Assembly (NCBI GenBank): GCA_028710895.1
Contig: JAQTTH010000004.1
Span: 1 to 64,000, forward strand
Length of the DNA stretch: 64,000 nucleotides
DNA from: Paludibacter sp.
Lineage (GTDB): Bacteria > Bacteroidota > Bacteroidia > Bacteroidales > Paludibacteraceae
Direction: 5' to 3'
Shown here: positions 1 through 9,135 of the stretch, piece after piece
How the letters are laid out: the number at the start of each line of letters is the position of its first letter
Position numbering within the stretch: position 1 is the first letter of the stretch
Notes under the pieces: model-generated
What the model saw: only the letters and a program-made list of their open reading frames with translations
Databases searched by the model: none
Told to the model about the DNA's origin: nothing
Position numbers and translations under genes: made by a program

Positions 1-78
1 ATTGAATTGAAAGGTGAAAGTTTAAGAAAAAAACGGTAATTTTGTCAGACCATTGTGTTTAGCGATACACAACCTAAG

Positions 79-122
79 GGATGGTCAATATCACCGGAAT
101 GGATGGTCAGTATCACCGGAAT
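79..122. repeat. Tandem 22-bp direct repeat (two copies)
   Basis: Two adjacent 22-bp copies (79-100 and 101-122) begin GGATGGTCA and end TCACCGGAAT, differing at one base. Short repeats of this size occur at the ends of some insertion sequences, for example the multiple terminal repeats of the IS21 family, so this may be the edge of an element lying left of the window. No transposase is visible here and that reading is a guess. The rest of 1-200 shows nothing else recognisable. Confidence 0.5.
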
Positions 123-200
123 ATCCAGCATTATAATACTGCACACTTTTCAATTTGTTGTAAAAGCGTTTGTGACATGAAATACAGAAGTCAAACACTC

Positions 201-1718
201 CTAAAAAGTAACTTTATTGACATAGAAAACACTGCGCCTGGTCTTATCAGTACTATTCTTTACAACCTGAGAACCATATACTAAAAAGTTATTTCCATAC
301 CAATAATCAGCATTTGAAATTGTCCATGAAACTCTTTCGCTGTCATTACCTGAACTTATTAAATCTCTTTTCACATCATTCTCAACAGTGCCATCAAAAC
401 CAATAATTTTAGAAACCATATAATTTCCTGAGGTATAGACCAAAGCAATATTTTTATCTGTTTGTTCAGAAATACGGATAAAGCGCTTGGGATAATAAGG
501 CATCTCCGAGGGATTCATTTCGAAACACTGATCCCAGAGAAGTTTTCCATCGGTCGAGAATGCTGAAGCAAATGCATGGGTATACCGGTAACCGTTGAAC
601 ATTGTTGTATAATATGTCTGCGTCATCATCATACCATTTATCATAGTTGTTGTGGTATGTGGTATTGATGTATAAGAGGGGTAATACGCTTCGCCTACGA
701 GTAAATAACCACCTGGAATGGGAATAATGTCATGAGCAGCTATATTATAGTTTATGCTATATTCTCTTCCATTATTATTGAATAGCTTTTTAATCGTTTT
801 AATTACTTTCTGCGAGAATTCGGGTTGATATGAAAGGAAATTTTTCATATCCAGAAAGTTTACATAATTGATAAAGCTTAGTTTATTTCCGTCTGCTTTG
901 GCAAAAAATAATCCTTCTGACCGATTCATATTCGTTCGTGAATAAGTACCGGTATATACCATCTCATTGTCGGATACCCGATAACCCGAGACGGATGAAA
1001 TCACTTTATCACCTGTTCCGGTAAGTTGAATATTATCACACAATTCGCAAGATCCATTCACGCGCATCTGACTCAGTTCGCACACTCCTCTTTTAATGTA
1101 TTTATTCAGGAACACGAGCAATTCACCCGATTGAGGAGCCATCTGATAATTCACAATACTTGTTTTACGACTCCACTTCTTTTCTATAAATTCACTCACT
1201 TTAGTTTCTCCCGATCGCAAGTTGACCTGAAGTATACATGTTTTCGATTTCATCTTCGATTGAAACCAGGCTTTTGAGTCAACCACTTTCATGTCGAGTA
1301 AATCGATTCCCTTAGGTAAAGTACCACGGATCGTATCAACGCTCAAACCGGTAATAGTAACACGTGTAATAAGAAAAGCCTGTTTGTTGTTTTTATACAT
1401 TTTATACACGCAACTATCATCGCTATATGTATTATTGCAATACATATCGGAAGGAACGTACAGAGAGGCTGTCTTTAGCTCGTTCAATCCGGCATTGTAC
1501 AATTCATATCGTACTTCCTGTTTGTTGTGCAATTTCTTCTCTGCTTCGGCTTCGAGTATAAAATAGCCTTTGATCGATTTATAAATTTTCTCGTTTTTAA
1601 ATCCGTCTTTGAGTATAATCTCCAATCTGTTATCCGGATTCATCTGAGCCATTGTAACTCCGGTAAATAACATCAATGTACCTATAGCTAAGGCTCTTCT
1701 TAATCGTATTAAATGCAT
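201..1718 (-). CDS. Secreted hypothetical protein
   Basis: 505 residues. The N-terminus is a basic stretch, a hydrophobic core and an Ala-Gln end near residue 25, a classical Sec signal peptide, so the protein is probably periplasmic or surface exposed. I recognise no catalytic domain. The body has many short beta-like segments and an unusual Met/Thr/Tyr-rich stretch around residues 355-385. No C-terminal sorting module is evident. It starts 19 bases after the stop of the frameshifted gene upstream, so the two are probably co-transcribed, with the Yip1-type and thioesterase genes possibly in the same unit. Function unknown. Confidence 0.8.
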   Translation of the reverse strand: MHLIRLRRALAIGTLMLFTGVTMAQMNPDNRLEIILKDGFKNEKIYKSIKGYFILEAEAEKKLHNKQEVRYELYNAGLNELKTASLYVPSDMYCNNTYSDDSCVYKMYKNNKQAFLITRVTITGLSVDTIRGTLPKGIDLLDMKVVDSKAWFQSKMKSKTCILQVNLRSGETKVSEFIEKKWSRKTSIVNYQMAPQSGELLVFLNKYIKRGVCELSQMRVNGSCELCDNIQLTGTGDKVISSVSGYRVSDNEMVYTGTYSRTNMNRSEGLFFAKADGNKLSFINYVNFLDMKNFLSYQPEFSQKVIKTIKKLFNNNGREYSINYNIAAHDIIPIPGGYLLVGEAYYPSYTSIPHTTTTMINGMMMTQTYYTTMFNGYRYTHAFASAFSTDGKLLWDQCFEMNPSEMPYYPKRFIRISEQTDKNIALVYTSGNYMVSKIIGFDGTVENDVKRDLISSGNDSERVSWTISNADYWYGNNFLVYGSQVVKNSTDKTRRSVFYVNKVTF

Positions 1719-1737
1719 AATTTCGCGTTTACATGGT

Positions 1738-3377
1738 TTATAATTTATTTTTTTTCATGTACTTATCATATTCAGTTTTAGTCATCTTACGATGGGTTAT
1801 AATTGGTTTTACTATAGGCATTTTATAAGTTGCAGTTTCTATCATGTTACTATTAGGGACATACACTAAACCTTTATCAACAACCTTTTGCGCCAAAGCT
1901 CTATTGTTGAAGCGAACGTAGTACATAGCATACTCATAATACGTGTTCTCAATGTTTATTTTAAAACTCACATTTGGCAATGGCAATTTAAACTCTGATT
2001 CGAATATGGAGATATATTTTAGACCTTCTTTGAGTTTGTTCCGCAGAAAATATTTCTTGGCAAGATCAAGGCACATAAACATTTTAGTATTATTAATCAG
2101 GCTCAAAGATTCAGGGCTATTCAATTCCTTTTCGTAACGGGCAAGGGTATCTAGTAACGCCTCCTTATTGTCTTCGGAATCAGACAAACGGCTTAAATTA
2201 TTTTCCAGAAGACTTAAAGCCGGTTTATCATTTGGTTTTAGTTTAAGAGCCTGAATAGCCGGTTCAAGATTTATAATATTGTCGAAATTAGGACAAAAAG
2301 CAGCACCCATATAATAGGCATAACTAATTTCATCGGCAAGTAAAACATCGTCTATCTGTGGCAACAATCGTTTATAAGCAGCTGTGCAAAAGGGCAAATC
2401 AGTCTGAAATCCCAAATTGTGTCGATCATTAGCAACTTTATTGCCAATAAGGTTCCAGAAAGTTCGTTTGATATAATCAAAATTATTATCCTTGAATCGG
2501 GATAATTGACCCAGCAAATCAACATCCTCTACCTTATCGAATTTACATACTTTTAGTCGGGCATCGGTTATCGCATACATCGCATTTACAAAGGTTTCAT
2601 CTGGAAATAGATAACAAGCTTTACTGATTAGGCTATAAGCTTCATCCGTGTTTTTCTCATTGAGTTGATTCACTGCTTTGTAGAAGTAAATCGTAGCCGC
2701 TAGTTGATTGGTCTTCAAAACCTCCGAGTCTTTAAACCTAACCACTGAGTTTCCCTGATTGGAATTATACTGATATTCGGAGCCTATCCGTATATTTTTA
2801 TCTAGCAAATCCACAATATATCCTTTATTATCACTGCTATTGAAATACCCATTTTCATCTTTCTGATTCTGGGTTTCGAGAATAATCTGGTCGGCATTTG
2901 GATTTAAAATAATATCCGTCTTACTTAGCGTAAACAGATAATATGAAGGTATATTCAACTGCTTCAATACGAGCGAATACAGAATAGAAGAGGTTACATA
3001 ATTAAAATAACCATTATTGAGGATATCTGAGAATTCGGCATTAGGAAAATACTGCATTTGAGATTTATAAAAAATAACCTTATGAGCATCCTTAAACTTT
3101 TGTCGGATATTCTTTGCCGTCAGATTTCCAGTTGAAAGTTGTTTAATTATTTCGTCGAAGTTATTCTTCAGAGAAGTCATTTTTTCGGCTGTCATGTTTT
3201 TGTCGGTAGCCATGCACATAGTAAACTCATCGACCTTCTTACTGTTCAGAAAAGCTTGCTTTTCAAACTCAGAGTGAAAACGAAGATCGGAAAAGCGAAC
3301 AAGTGAATCGGAAGGTTATTTGCGTACGCAGACAAGCAAATGAACAATACTAAAGCCGATAAGCAATAATGTTTCAT
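1738..3377 (-). pseudogene. Frameshifted secreted protein with degenerate transglutaminase-like fold
   Basis: The long frame (1738-3219) has no signal peptide. A perfect signal peptide (start MKHYCLSALV at 3377, ending AYAN) lies just upstream in another frame. Past about 3317 the long frame reads a hydrophilic continuation (SDSLVRFSDLRFHSEFEKQA) that joins smoothly onto it, while a stop codon sits in that frame just before. One missing base near 3310-3317 would explain this, so it is a frameshifted gene or a sequencing error. The part reading YFNYVTSSILYSLVLKQLNI resembles the active-site helix of transglutaminase-like proteins but has Tyr where the catalytic Cys is expected, so it may be an inactive fold member. 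The C-terminal half looks like helical repeats. It lies in the same orientation as the neighbouring gene at 201-1718. Confidence 0.6.
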
Positions 3378-3437
3378 GTATTTATTTGTATTATTTGATT
3401 TCCAAACAGGTAGTTTATTCTGCCGATAAAGCTTCAA

Positions 3438-4097
3438 TCAGACCGGTTGAATTAATTTGAAAAACAGTACGATTATAAAAAGGGGAACACCTATGAATAA
3501 AACAGGCAAAACCATATTCAATATCGATTTCCAAATAGAGAATTTCTGAACTTCGGCTATTCCGAGTATAAATAATATGAGTGACCATGTACCCAGGCAA
3601 ACACTTATAGCTTCGAGAAAAATAATGAGCTTATCATCGATCCAACCAAAGAAAAACGGCTGTGCATCAGATTTAAAAAGATCAATACCATACAAGGCAA
3701 TTTCAGGAATAAGAAAAATCAGCGAGACAAGAGAAGGAATCAGGGCATAGGACATAATTCGCAGAATTGAATCGGTATCGCCCGCTCCTTTTAACCAACC
3801 ACCGGTCCAACTAATTAAAGCGGCATAGATATAATAAGATAACCATCCAAATAATGCTCCTCCTACAATGGCAACTCCTAATACACCCCACAATGGTAAA
3901 TGATCGCCCATGTGTTTCAACATGGCTTTATCCAGGGAATTGTATATTCCGGCAAGGATAAGCAGCATGGTTACGTATTCACCATATTGTTTGTCGTTGA
4001 TATACTTAAATACCAATCGGGGGGAAGTCCAGATTTTGAGAAAAATATCTTTGTCAGTCAAATGCAGTTCTTCTTTGCTATCAATTGAATTCTCCAT
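3438..4097 (-). CDS. Yip1-family integral membrane protein
   Basis: 219 residues with a soluble N-terminus (about 1-30) followed by four or five hydrophobic segments. The arrangement, with a WTSPRLVFKYI-type entry segment, a Gly-rich loop before GGWLKGAGDTDS and a SYALIPSLVSLIFLIP helix, matches bacterial Yip1-domain proteins. ATG at 4097 is preferred to the TTG three codons upstream. It follows the thioesterase gene by about 40 bases and precedes the frameshifted secreted-protein gene, so it probably belongs to one transcription unit. The family is linked to membranes, but its bacterial role is unknown. Confidence 0.75.
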   Translation of the reverse strand: MENSIDSKEELHLTDKDIFLKIWTSPRLVFKYINDKQYGEYVTMLLILAGIYNSLDKAMLKHMGDHLPLWGVLGVAIVGGALFGWLSYYIYAALISWTGGWLKGAGDTDSILRIMSYALIPSLVSLIFLIPEIALYGIDLFKSDAQPFFFGWIDDKLIIFLEAISVCLGTWSLILFILGIAEVQKFSIWKSILNMVLPVLFIGVPLFIIVLFFKLIQPV

Positions 4098-4137
4098 ATG
4101 TATCAATGGTTTTTATTTATCGTTTAAATTTCAGAAA

Positions 4138-4587
4138 TTAATGGTTTGTATGTACTTTCAGCAGTTCGGGATTCTGTTCAAAATCTGCCATGGCCTTTCT
4201 CCAGGCTTCCGAAATGGGGCGTGTCGTTTTGGTAATAGCATCAAAGCAAACCATTACGGTCTGACAGATACATTTCACTTGCTTTGTATCCAGGTCTATC
4301 AAGTGTTGTAAGAGTTTAAAGCTTTTATTTCCTATTTCCACAACGGCAGTTTCTACTGCCACGTTTTCGCCGGGATAAACCGACAGCAGAAAACTAACTT
4401 CGATATGTCCGATTACAACTCCTACTTCTTTACTGACGCTCACATCGGGCATTACCTGATTGAAATAAGCTGTTTTTCCCAAATCGTAGAACGAAAAGTA
4501 AACCGAGTTATTTACATGCCCCAGCGCATCAAAGTCGTTAAACCGCAATTGGATAGGCGTTATGTGATTAAATTTTAGATTGTCCAT
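4138..4587 (-). CDS. Acyl-CoA thioesterase, 4HBT hotdog family (YbgC/FadM-like)
   Basis: 149 residues, normal for single-hotdog thioesterases. The family signature is near the start: Asp20 in FNDFDALGHVNNSVYF with His24, Asn26 and Asn27, where the Asp is the expected catalytic residue. These cytosolic enzymes hydrolyse acyl-CoA or acyl-ACP thioesters; substrate length cannot be judged here. It is the first gene of a likely minus-strand unit that continues into the Yip1-type membrane protein about 40 bases downstream. Confidence 0.88.
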   Translation of the reverse strand: MDNLKFNHITPIQLRFNDFDALGHVNNSVYFSFYDLGKTAYFNQVMPDVSVSKEVGVVIGHIEVSFLLSVYPGENVAVETAVVEIGNKSFKLLQHLIDLDTKQVKCICQTVMVCFDAITKTTRPISEAWRKAMADFEQNPELLKVHTNH

Positions 4588-4714
4588 GTCTATATATTTC
4601 TGTAAAAATAGTTATCTAAATACCAACAACACATTGTGAGTGGAAAAACATCCCACACACAAATGGTCCCGATTTACTATCCGGGGGAATTAGTTGAAAA
4701 AACACTAAGACCTT

Positions 4715-4969
4715 TTATTTCCAACGTTCGAGGCGTTTCAATCCTCTTGAGAACAACCATGCCATAAAGCCTGAATGTCCACCTTCTTTCATTTTTATGC
4801 GGCAATGTTCCTGGAACTCAGTTACAGTCCCATTAAACGTAAATTCACCGCTTTGATAACAATAGCTACAGTACTTTTCGCTTTTGGTACCATCGGCATT
4901 GGTGCCGCCACCCTGTGGATCCTTGCTCAACGGCATACCACAACTCTGACACATTTGTTTTGCACTCAT
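4715..4969 (-). CDS. Small zinc-ribbon protein
   Basis: 84 residues. Cys7-x2-Cys10 and Cys34-x2-Cys37 form a four-cysteine zinc ribbon, with the CQSCGMPL start and a Gly-rich loop typical of the 'putative zinc ribbon' family (PF12674-like). The C-terminus is basic. No signal peptide, so cytosolic. It appears monocistronic, with a good promoter directly upstream (4997-5028). Members often sit beside regulators or stand alone; function unknown. Confidence 0.8.
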   Translation of the reverse strand: MSAKQMCQSCGMPLSKDPQGGGTNADGTKSEKYCSYCYQSGEFTFNGTVTEFQEHCRIKMKEGGHSGFMAWLFSRGLKRLERWK

Positions 4970-4996
4970 AGTTTTTGAAGTTTTTCATTAGCTCAC

Positions 4997-5028
4997 CAAA
5001 GATAAACACTATTATTTAATTAACCTAA
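4997..5028 (-). promoter_or_regulatory. Bacteroidetes-type promoter for the zinc-ribbon gene
   Basis: On the minus strand a TATCTTTG box (4997-5004) matches TAnnTTTG exactly and lies 20 bases from TTAG, a one-mismatch version of the upstream TTTG box. Transcription would start roughly 20 bases before the ATG at 4969. Confidence 0.6.
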
Positions 5029-5041
5029 TTAAATGCAGACA

Positions 5042-5076
5042 AAATAAAACCCCCAACAACAAAAAGTTATCGGGGG
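5042..5076 (-). terminator. Rho-independent terminator of the nuclease gene
   Basis: On the minus strand CCCCCGATAAC pairs with GTTGTTGGGGG across a T5 loop (11 pairs, two of them G-T) and is followed by TTTTATTTT. It lies 42 bases after the nuclease stop codon. Confidence 0.75.
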
Positions 5077-5117
5077 AATTGAGTGTATGAGATAATAATG
5101 CTGTAAACAGGGTATTT

Positions 5118-5669
5118 TCAACTTTGCGATAACGTACGACTGTTTATTCCGGGTGTTTTATGGCATTTCCGTACGTAAGCCGGCCAAACAGGATATTTGT
5201 CGGCCCATATACCTCTTTTCGCAATGCGGGCTTCTAATTCGAGCTTATACAAATTACTGTCGGAATTGTATTTTTTATAATGCCAGGCAAACCCCGACCG
5301 CACCATTTCGTGACTTAGTTCCAGACCACCCGTCAGGTAAGTAAATCCGATTCGTTTGTTGAACTTGTTTATGCCATTGGGTTTAAACAACACGGTATGA
5401 CCGTAACACAATTCGTACAGGTATTTTTTCGACTCCTTGTAATAACGCATTCCTTTTTCAGGAGCATCAATACCCTCCATCTTCACACGTATTGTCTGAT
5501 TTCCTACCTTCAAATCGTAGGTATCGCCATCAACAATTTTCACAACCTCTCCTTCAATGGGTGTATTGTTGGCGTTGATTGATGTTTTTTGTTTGCAACC
5601 GCCACATGCCAGTAGCACAACAATAGCGCCAACGCAAAAAGAAAGAAAAATAGACCTGTGTGTTTTCAT
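5118..5669 (-). CDS. Staphylococcal-nuclease-like lipoprotein
   Basis: 183 residues from ATG at 5669; this start gives a clean lipoprotein signal with lipobox LLAC (Cys22), whereas the upstream in-frame ATG adds 17 unlikely residues. Residues about 37-165 form a thermonuclease (SNase/OB-fold) domain: VDGDTYDL calcium-site Asp residues, IRVKMEGIDAPE with the expected Arg and Glu, and KRIGFTYL carrying the second Arg. It probably degrades extracellular or periplasmic DNA/RNA while tethered to a membrane. It stands alone between two strong hairpin terminators. Confidence 0.87.
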   Translation of the reverse strand: MKTHRSIFLSFCVGAIVVLLACGGCKQKTSINANNTPIEGEVVKIVDGDTYDLKVGNQTIRVKMEGIDAPEKGMRYYKESKKYLYELCYGHTVLFKPNGINKFNKRIGFTYLTGGLELSHEMVRSGFAWHYKKYNSDSNLYKLELEARIAKRGIWADKYPVWPAYVRKCHKTPGINSRTLSQS

Positions 5670-5774
5670 TGAAATTGATTCTGAAATTTTGTGGACACAA
5701 AAATAGGCATTCTGTTTCAATGGATCTCACTGTTTCAATGGATTCTTCGATTTTATCAGTAAAAAGATCCCTGT

Positions 5775-5816
5775 TAATTATTTAGGGAAAGGTCACAACC
5801 TTTCCCTAAATAATTA
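5775..5816 (-). terminator. Perfect 19-bp-stem hairpin after the T9SS repeat-protein gene
   Basis: TAATTATTTAGGGAAAGGT (5775-5793) and its exact complement (5798-5816) are separated by four bases. It sits 64 bases after the repeat-protein stop and before the nuclease gene. The AT-rich outer stem supplies the U-rich tail, so termination or 3'-end stabilisation is likely. Confidence 0.7.
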
Positions 5817-5880
5817 GATTCTCTTCAAATAACCTTTAAACGTCTATAATATATAGATCAATTATAAACGCCGTGAAAAC

Positions 5881-8800
5881 TTATTTTTTTATTATTTTCA
5901 TCGTTTTACTATCGTCAATAGTTACTAACTTCAAAATGTATAATCCACTCTGTAATGTATTTACAGAAATAAATTCATTATCAATAACTTGTTTAGTAAT
6001 CCATGTCCTTCCATTTAAATCAGAAATTGTAAGCAATCCATCACCTCTAACTCCGGAAAGATGTAGAACATCAGCAACCGGATTAGGATAAACAGTTATT
6101 GACGGTATTGATTTATTAGATACTTCGGTTGTCATCGGAGCTATTATAAAGCCATTGGGTATAGATAGGTTTCCATCAAGTGAATTGCTCACATTTACAT
6201 CATAATTACCCCATGAAACATCCTCCGGTATTTTGAAAAATGCTTTTATCGATGTATCATTTACCATAGTAATAATACTTGAATTGATAATTGTGCTACT
6301 GCTTGCCTGACTAAAACTGATAGCAGTACTACTTGCCTGATTAAAATGAGTGTTTGCCCCGGTTATTGTTACTTCTAATGTCTGACCCCGTGTGGCCCTT
6401 ATCTGACTAATTGAAACCAACCGTATGGTTGGGTTTGCTTTAATTTGAAATCCATCTGTCAATATAAGAGAACCATCAGTTGTATCATATACACCTAAGT
6501 CATATTTGCCTACAGGAGCGTTCAGTGGTATTATAAATTGAACCTGAAGAGCTGTATCACTTATCTTTATAATTGAATCTGAATTAATGGAAGTGCCACT
6601 ACTTACCTGATAAAGCCCCGTGCTACTTGCCTGACTAAAATGGGTATTTAAACCGGTTATTGTCACTGTAAGCTTTTGACCTTGTGTAGCAACTGCAGGA
6701 GTAACTGACACCAATTCGATTTTTGGTGTTAACTGAAATCCATTAGGTATTAAAAGATTTCCATCAAGCAAATTAGTCAGATTAACATCATAATTACCTG
6801 CCGAAGCATTTGCAGGTATTGTGAAACTGGCGCTTATCGATGTATCACTTATCTTTGTAATAGTACTTGCATTAATTATTGTACCACTTGCCTGACTAAA
6901 ACTGATAGAGCTACTTGCCTGATTAAAATGAGTGTTTAATCCGGTGATGGTAACTGACAAGGTTTGACCTTGCTTAGCAGTTGCGGGGCTCACAGAAACT
7001 AATCTTTTGGTGGAATCAGCAGTTATTAAAAAACCATTGTTCAAGGTGAGATTACCATCCAGATAATTGCTTAGATTTACATTATAAGTACCTCCCGAAG
7101 CACTTGATGGTATTGTAAAATCTGCACTTATCGAAGTATCATTTATTCTGGAAATTGTACTCGCATTTATAACAGTACTGCTACTTGCCTGACTAAAACT
7201 GATAGAGCTACTTGCCTGATTAAAATGAGTGTTCAATCCGGTGATAGTTACAGCCAGAGTTTGACCTGGCTTGGCAGACGAAGGACTGACTGAAACCAAC
7301 CCTATTTTGGGGATTACTTGAAATCCATTAGGTAATGATAGGTTTCCATCGAGCGAATTACTCAAATTTACATTGTAATTACCTACTGAAGCATTTACCG
7401 GCAGAATAAAACCTGCACTTATCGAAGTATCATTTATTCTGGAAATTGCACTTGCGTTTATGGTGGTACTACTACTTGCCTGGCTAAAACTGATTGAACT
7501 ACTTGCCTGATTGAAATGAGTGTTTAATCCGGTGATGGTGACTGATAAAACTTGACCTTGCATAGCTGATGCCGGACTTACCGAAATCAATCTTTTAATA
7601 GAATCAGAATTAATCAAAAAACCATTGTTCAGCGTTAGATTTCCATCCAGATAATTGCTTAGATTTACATTATAAGTACCTCCCGAAGCACTTGATGGTA
7701 TTGTAAAATCTGCACTTATCGAAGTATCATTTATCCTGGAAATTGTACTCGCATTTATAACAGTACTGCTACTTGCCTGACTAAAACTGATAGAACTACT
7801 TGCCTGATTAAAATGGGTGTTCAATCCGGTAATGGTGACTGCAAGCGTTTGACCGGGTTTGGCAGTTGCTGGACTAACAGACACCAACCCCATTTTGGGA
7901 GTTATCTGAAATCCTTTGGGTATCGATAGACTTCCATCCAGCGGATTCGTCAGATTAACATCGTAATTGCCTCCCGAAGCACTTGCCGGTATAATAAAAC
8001 TGGCATTTAAAGAAGTATCATTTATTCTGGAAATAGCACTCGCATTTATAATAGTACTACTACTTGCCTGACTAAAACTTACAGTACTACTCGCCTGATT
8101 GAAGTGTGTATTTACACCTGTCAGGGTTACATCCAGGGTTTGACCTTGCATGGCAGTTGACGGACTAACTGAAACTAATCTTTTAGTAGAATCAGCAGTT
8201 ATCAGAAAACCATTATTCAATGTTAGGTTCCCATCAATTGGATTACTCAGATTAACCGTATAATTTCCTATCGCAGCATTAATCGGCAATGTGAAGTCAG
8301 CTTGGACAGAAGTATCAGTTATCATATGGAATGTATTTGCATTGATAGTTGTACCACTTGCCTGACTAAAACTGATAGAACTACTCGCCTGATTAAAATG
8401 GGTATTAATTCCGGTTATGGTGACTGCAAGCGTTTGTCCTTGTTTAGCCGAGGATGGACTAACCGAGGCAAGTGCTGCATTTAATTTTACTTGAAATCCG
8501 TTAGGTATCGATAAACTTCCATCAATTGGATTACTCAGGTTTACATCGTAATTGCCCAATGAAGCATTGGCAGGTATTGTAAAGCTGGCACTTATAGAGG
8601 TATCGTTTATTTTTATAATAGATCCGGCATTGATAACCGTACTACTACTTGCCTGACTAAAACTGATAGAATTGGTTGTTTGATTAAAATGGGTGTTTAA
8701 GCCTGATATAATAACTGATAAAGTTTGACCTGGTATAGCTGCTACCTGACTAATTGAAACCAATCTTTTAGTGGAATCAGCAGTTATCAAAAATCCATTA

Positions 8801-9123
8801 TTCAATGTAATTAATCCATCAATCGGATTACTCAGATTCACCGTATAATTTCCTAAAGAAGCATTAAGAGGCAACGTAAAATAAGCTTGGATAGACGTAT
8901 CGGTTATCATATGAAATGTAGTTGCATTGATAGTTGTACTGCTACTTGCCTGACTGAAACTAATAGAGCTGCTTGCCTGGTTAAAGTGCGTGTTTGCTCC
9001 GGTTATTGTCACGGTTAAGGTTTGACCCTGCTTAGCCGTTGATGGACTGACAGACACTAATGATGCCGAATACACACCAAACGAAAGAAGCAATAATGTA
9101 CTGATAAAAATGATTCTTTTCAT
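5881..9123 (-). CDS. Ten-repeat surface protein with T9SS sorting domain
   Basis: 1080 residues with a Sec signal peptide. Ten tandem units of about 97 residues follow; each has the pattern LVSVSP..A..GQTL.VTITG.NTHFNQASSSISFSQASS and an NLS.DG..L..GF end, resembling IPT/TIG-like immunoglobulin-fold repeats. Units alternate between endings of the LNNGFLITADSTKR type and the IPNGFQ..PK type, giving a two-unit superperiod. The last about 75 residues (VYPNPVADVLHLSG to KTMKIIKK) form a type A T9SS sorting module, so the protein should cross the outer membrane and be anchored at the surface. It starts 12 bases after the O-antigen-ligase-like gene ends, implying one operon. Likely role: adhesin or surface fibre, inferred. 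Confidence 0.88.
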   Translation of the reverse strand: MKRIIFISTLLLLSFGVYSASLVSVSPSTAKQGQTLTVTITGANTHFNQASSSISFSQASSSTTINATTFHMITDTSIQAYFTLPLNASLGNYTVNLSNPIDGLITLNNGFLITADSTKRLVSISQVAAIPGQTLSVIISGLNTHFNQTTNSISFSQASSSTVINAGSIIKINDTSISASFTIPANASLGNYDVNLSNPIDGSLSIPNGFQVKLNAALASVSPSSAKQGQTLAVTITGINTHFNQASSSISFSQASGTTINANTFHMITDTSVQADFTLPINAAIGNYTVNLSNPIDGNLTLNNGFLITADSTKRLVSVSPSTAMQGQTLDVTLTGVNTHFNQASSTVSFSQASSSTIINASAISRINDTSLNASFIIPASASGGNYDVNLTNPLDGSLSIPKGFQITPKMGLVSVSPATAKPGQTLAVTITGLNTHFNQASSSISFSQASSSTVINASTISRINDTSISADFTIPSSASGGTYNVNLSNYLDGNLTLNNGFLINSDSIKRLISVSPASAMQGQVLSVTITGLNTHFNQASSSISFSQASSSTTINASAISRINDTSISAGFILPVNASVGNYNVNLSNSLDGNLSLPNGFQVIPKIGLVSVSPSSAKPGQTLAVTITGLNTHFNQASSSISFSQASSSTVINASTISRINDTSISADFTIPSSASGGTYNVNLSNYLDGNLTLNNGFLITADSTKRLVSVSPATAKQGQTLSVTITGLNTHFNQASSSISFSQASGTIINASTITKISDTSISASFTIPANASAGNYDVNLTNLLDGNLLIPNGFQLTPKIELVSVTPAVATQGQKLTVTITGLNTHFSQASSTGLYQVSSGTSINSDSIIKISDTALQVQFIIPLNAPVGKYDLGVYDTTDGSLILTDGFQIKANPTIRLVSISQIRATRGQTLEVTITGANTHFNQASSTAISFSQASSSTIINSSIITMVNDTSIKAFFKIPEDVSWGNYDVNVSNSLDGNLSIPNGFIIAPMTTEVSNKSIPSITVYPNPVADVLHLSGVRGDGLLTISDLNGRTWITKQVIDNEFISVNTLQSGLYILKLVTIDDSKTMKIIKK
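6130..9070 (-). repeat. Coding tandem repeat, about 290-bp units, ten copies
   Basis: The DNA encoding the ten protein repeats is itself highly repetitive. Two blocks, about 7050-7230 and 7640-7820, are almost identical over about 180 bp at an offset of 588 bp, exactly two units. This implies duplication or gene conversion in two-unit steps. The ninth unit is the most diverged. Confidence 0.8.
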
Positions 9124-9135
9124 AATTAATTCAAT

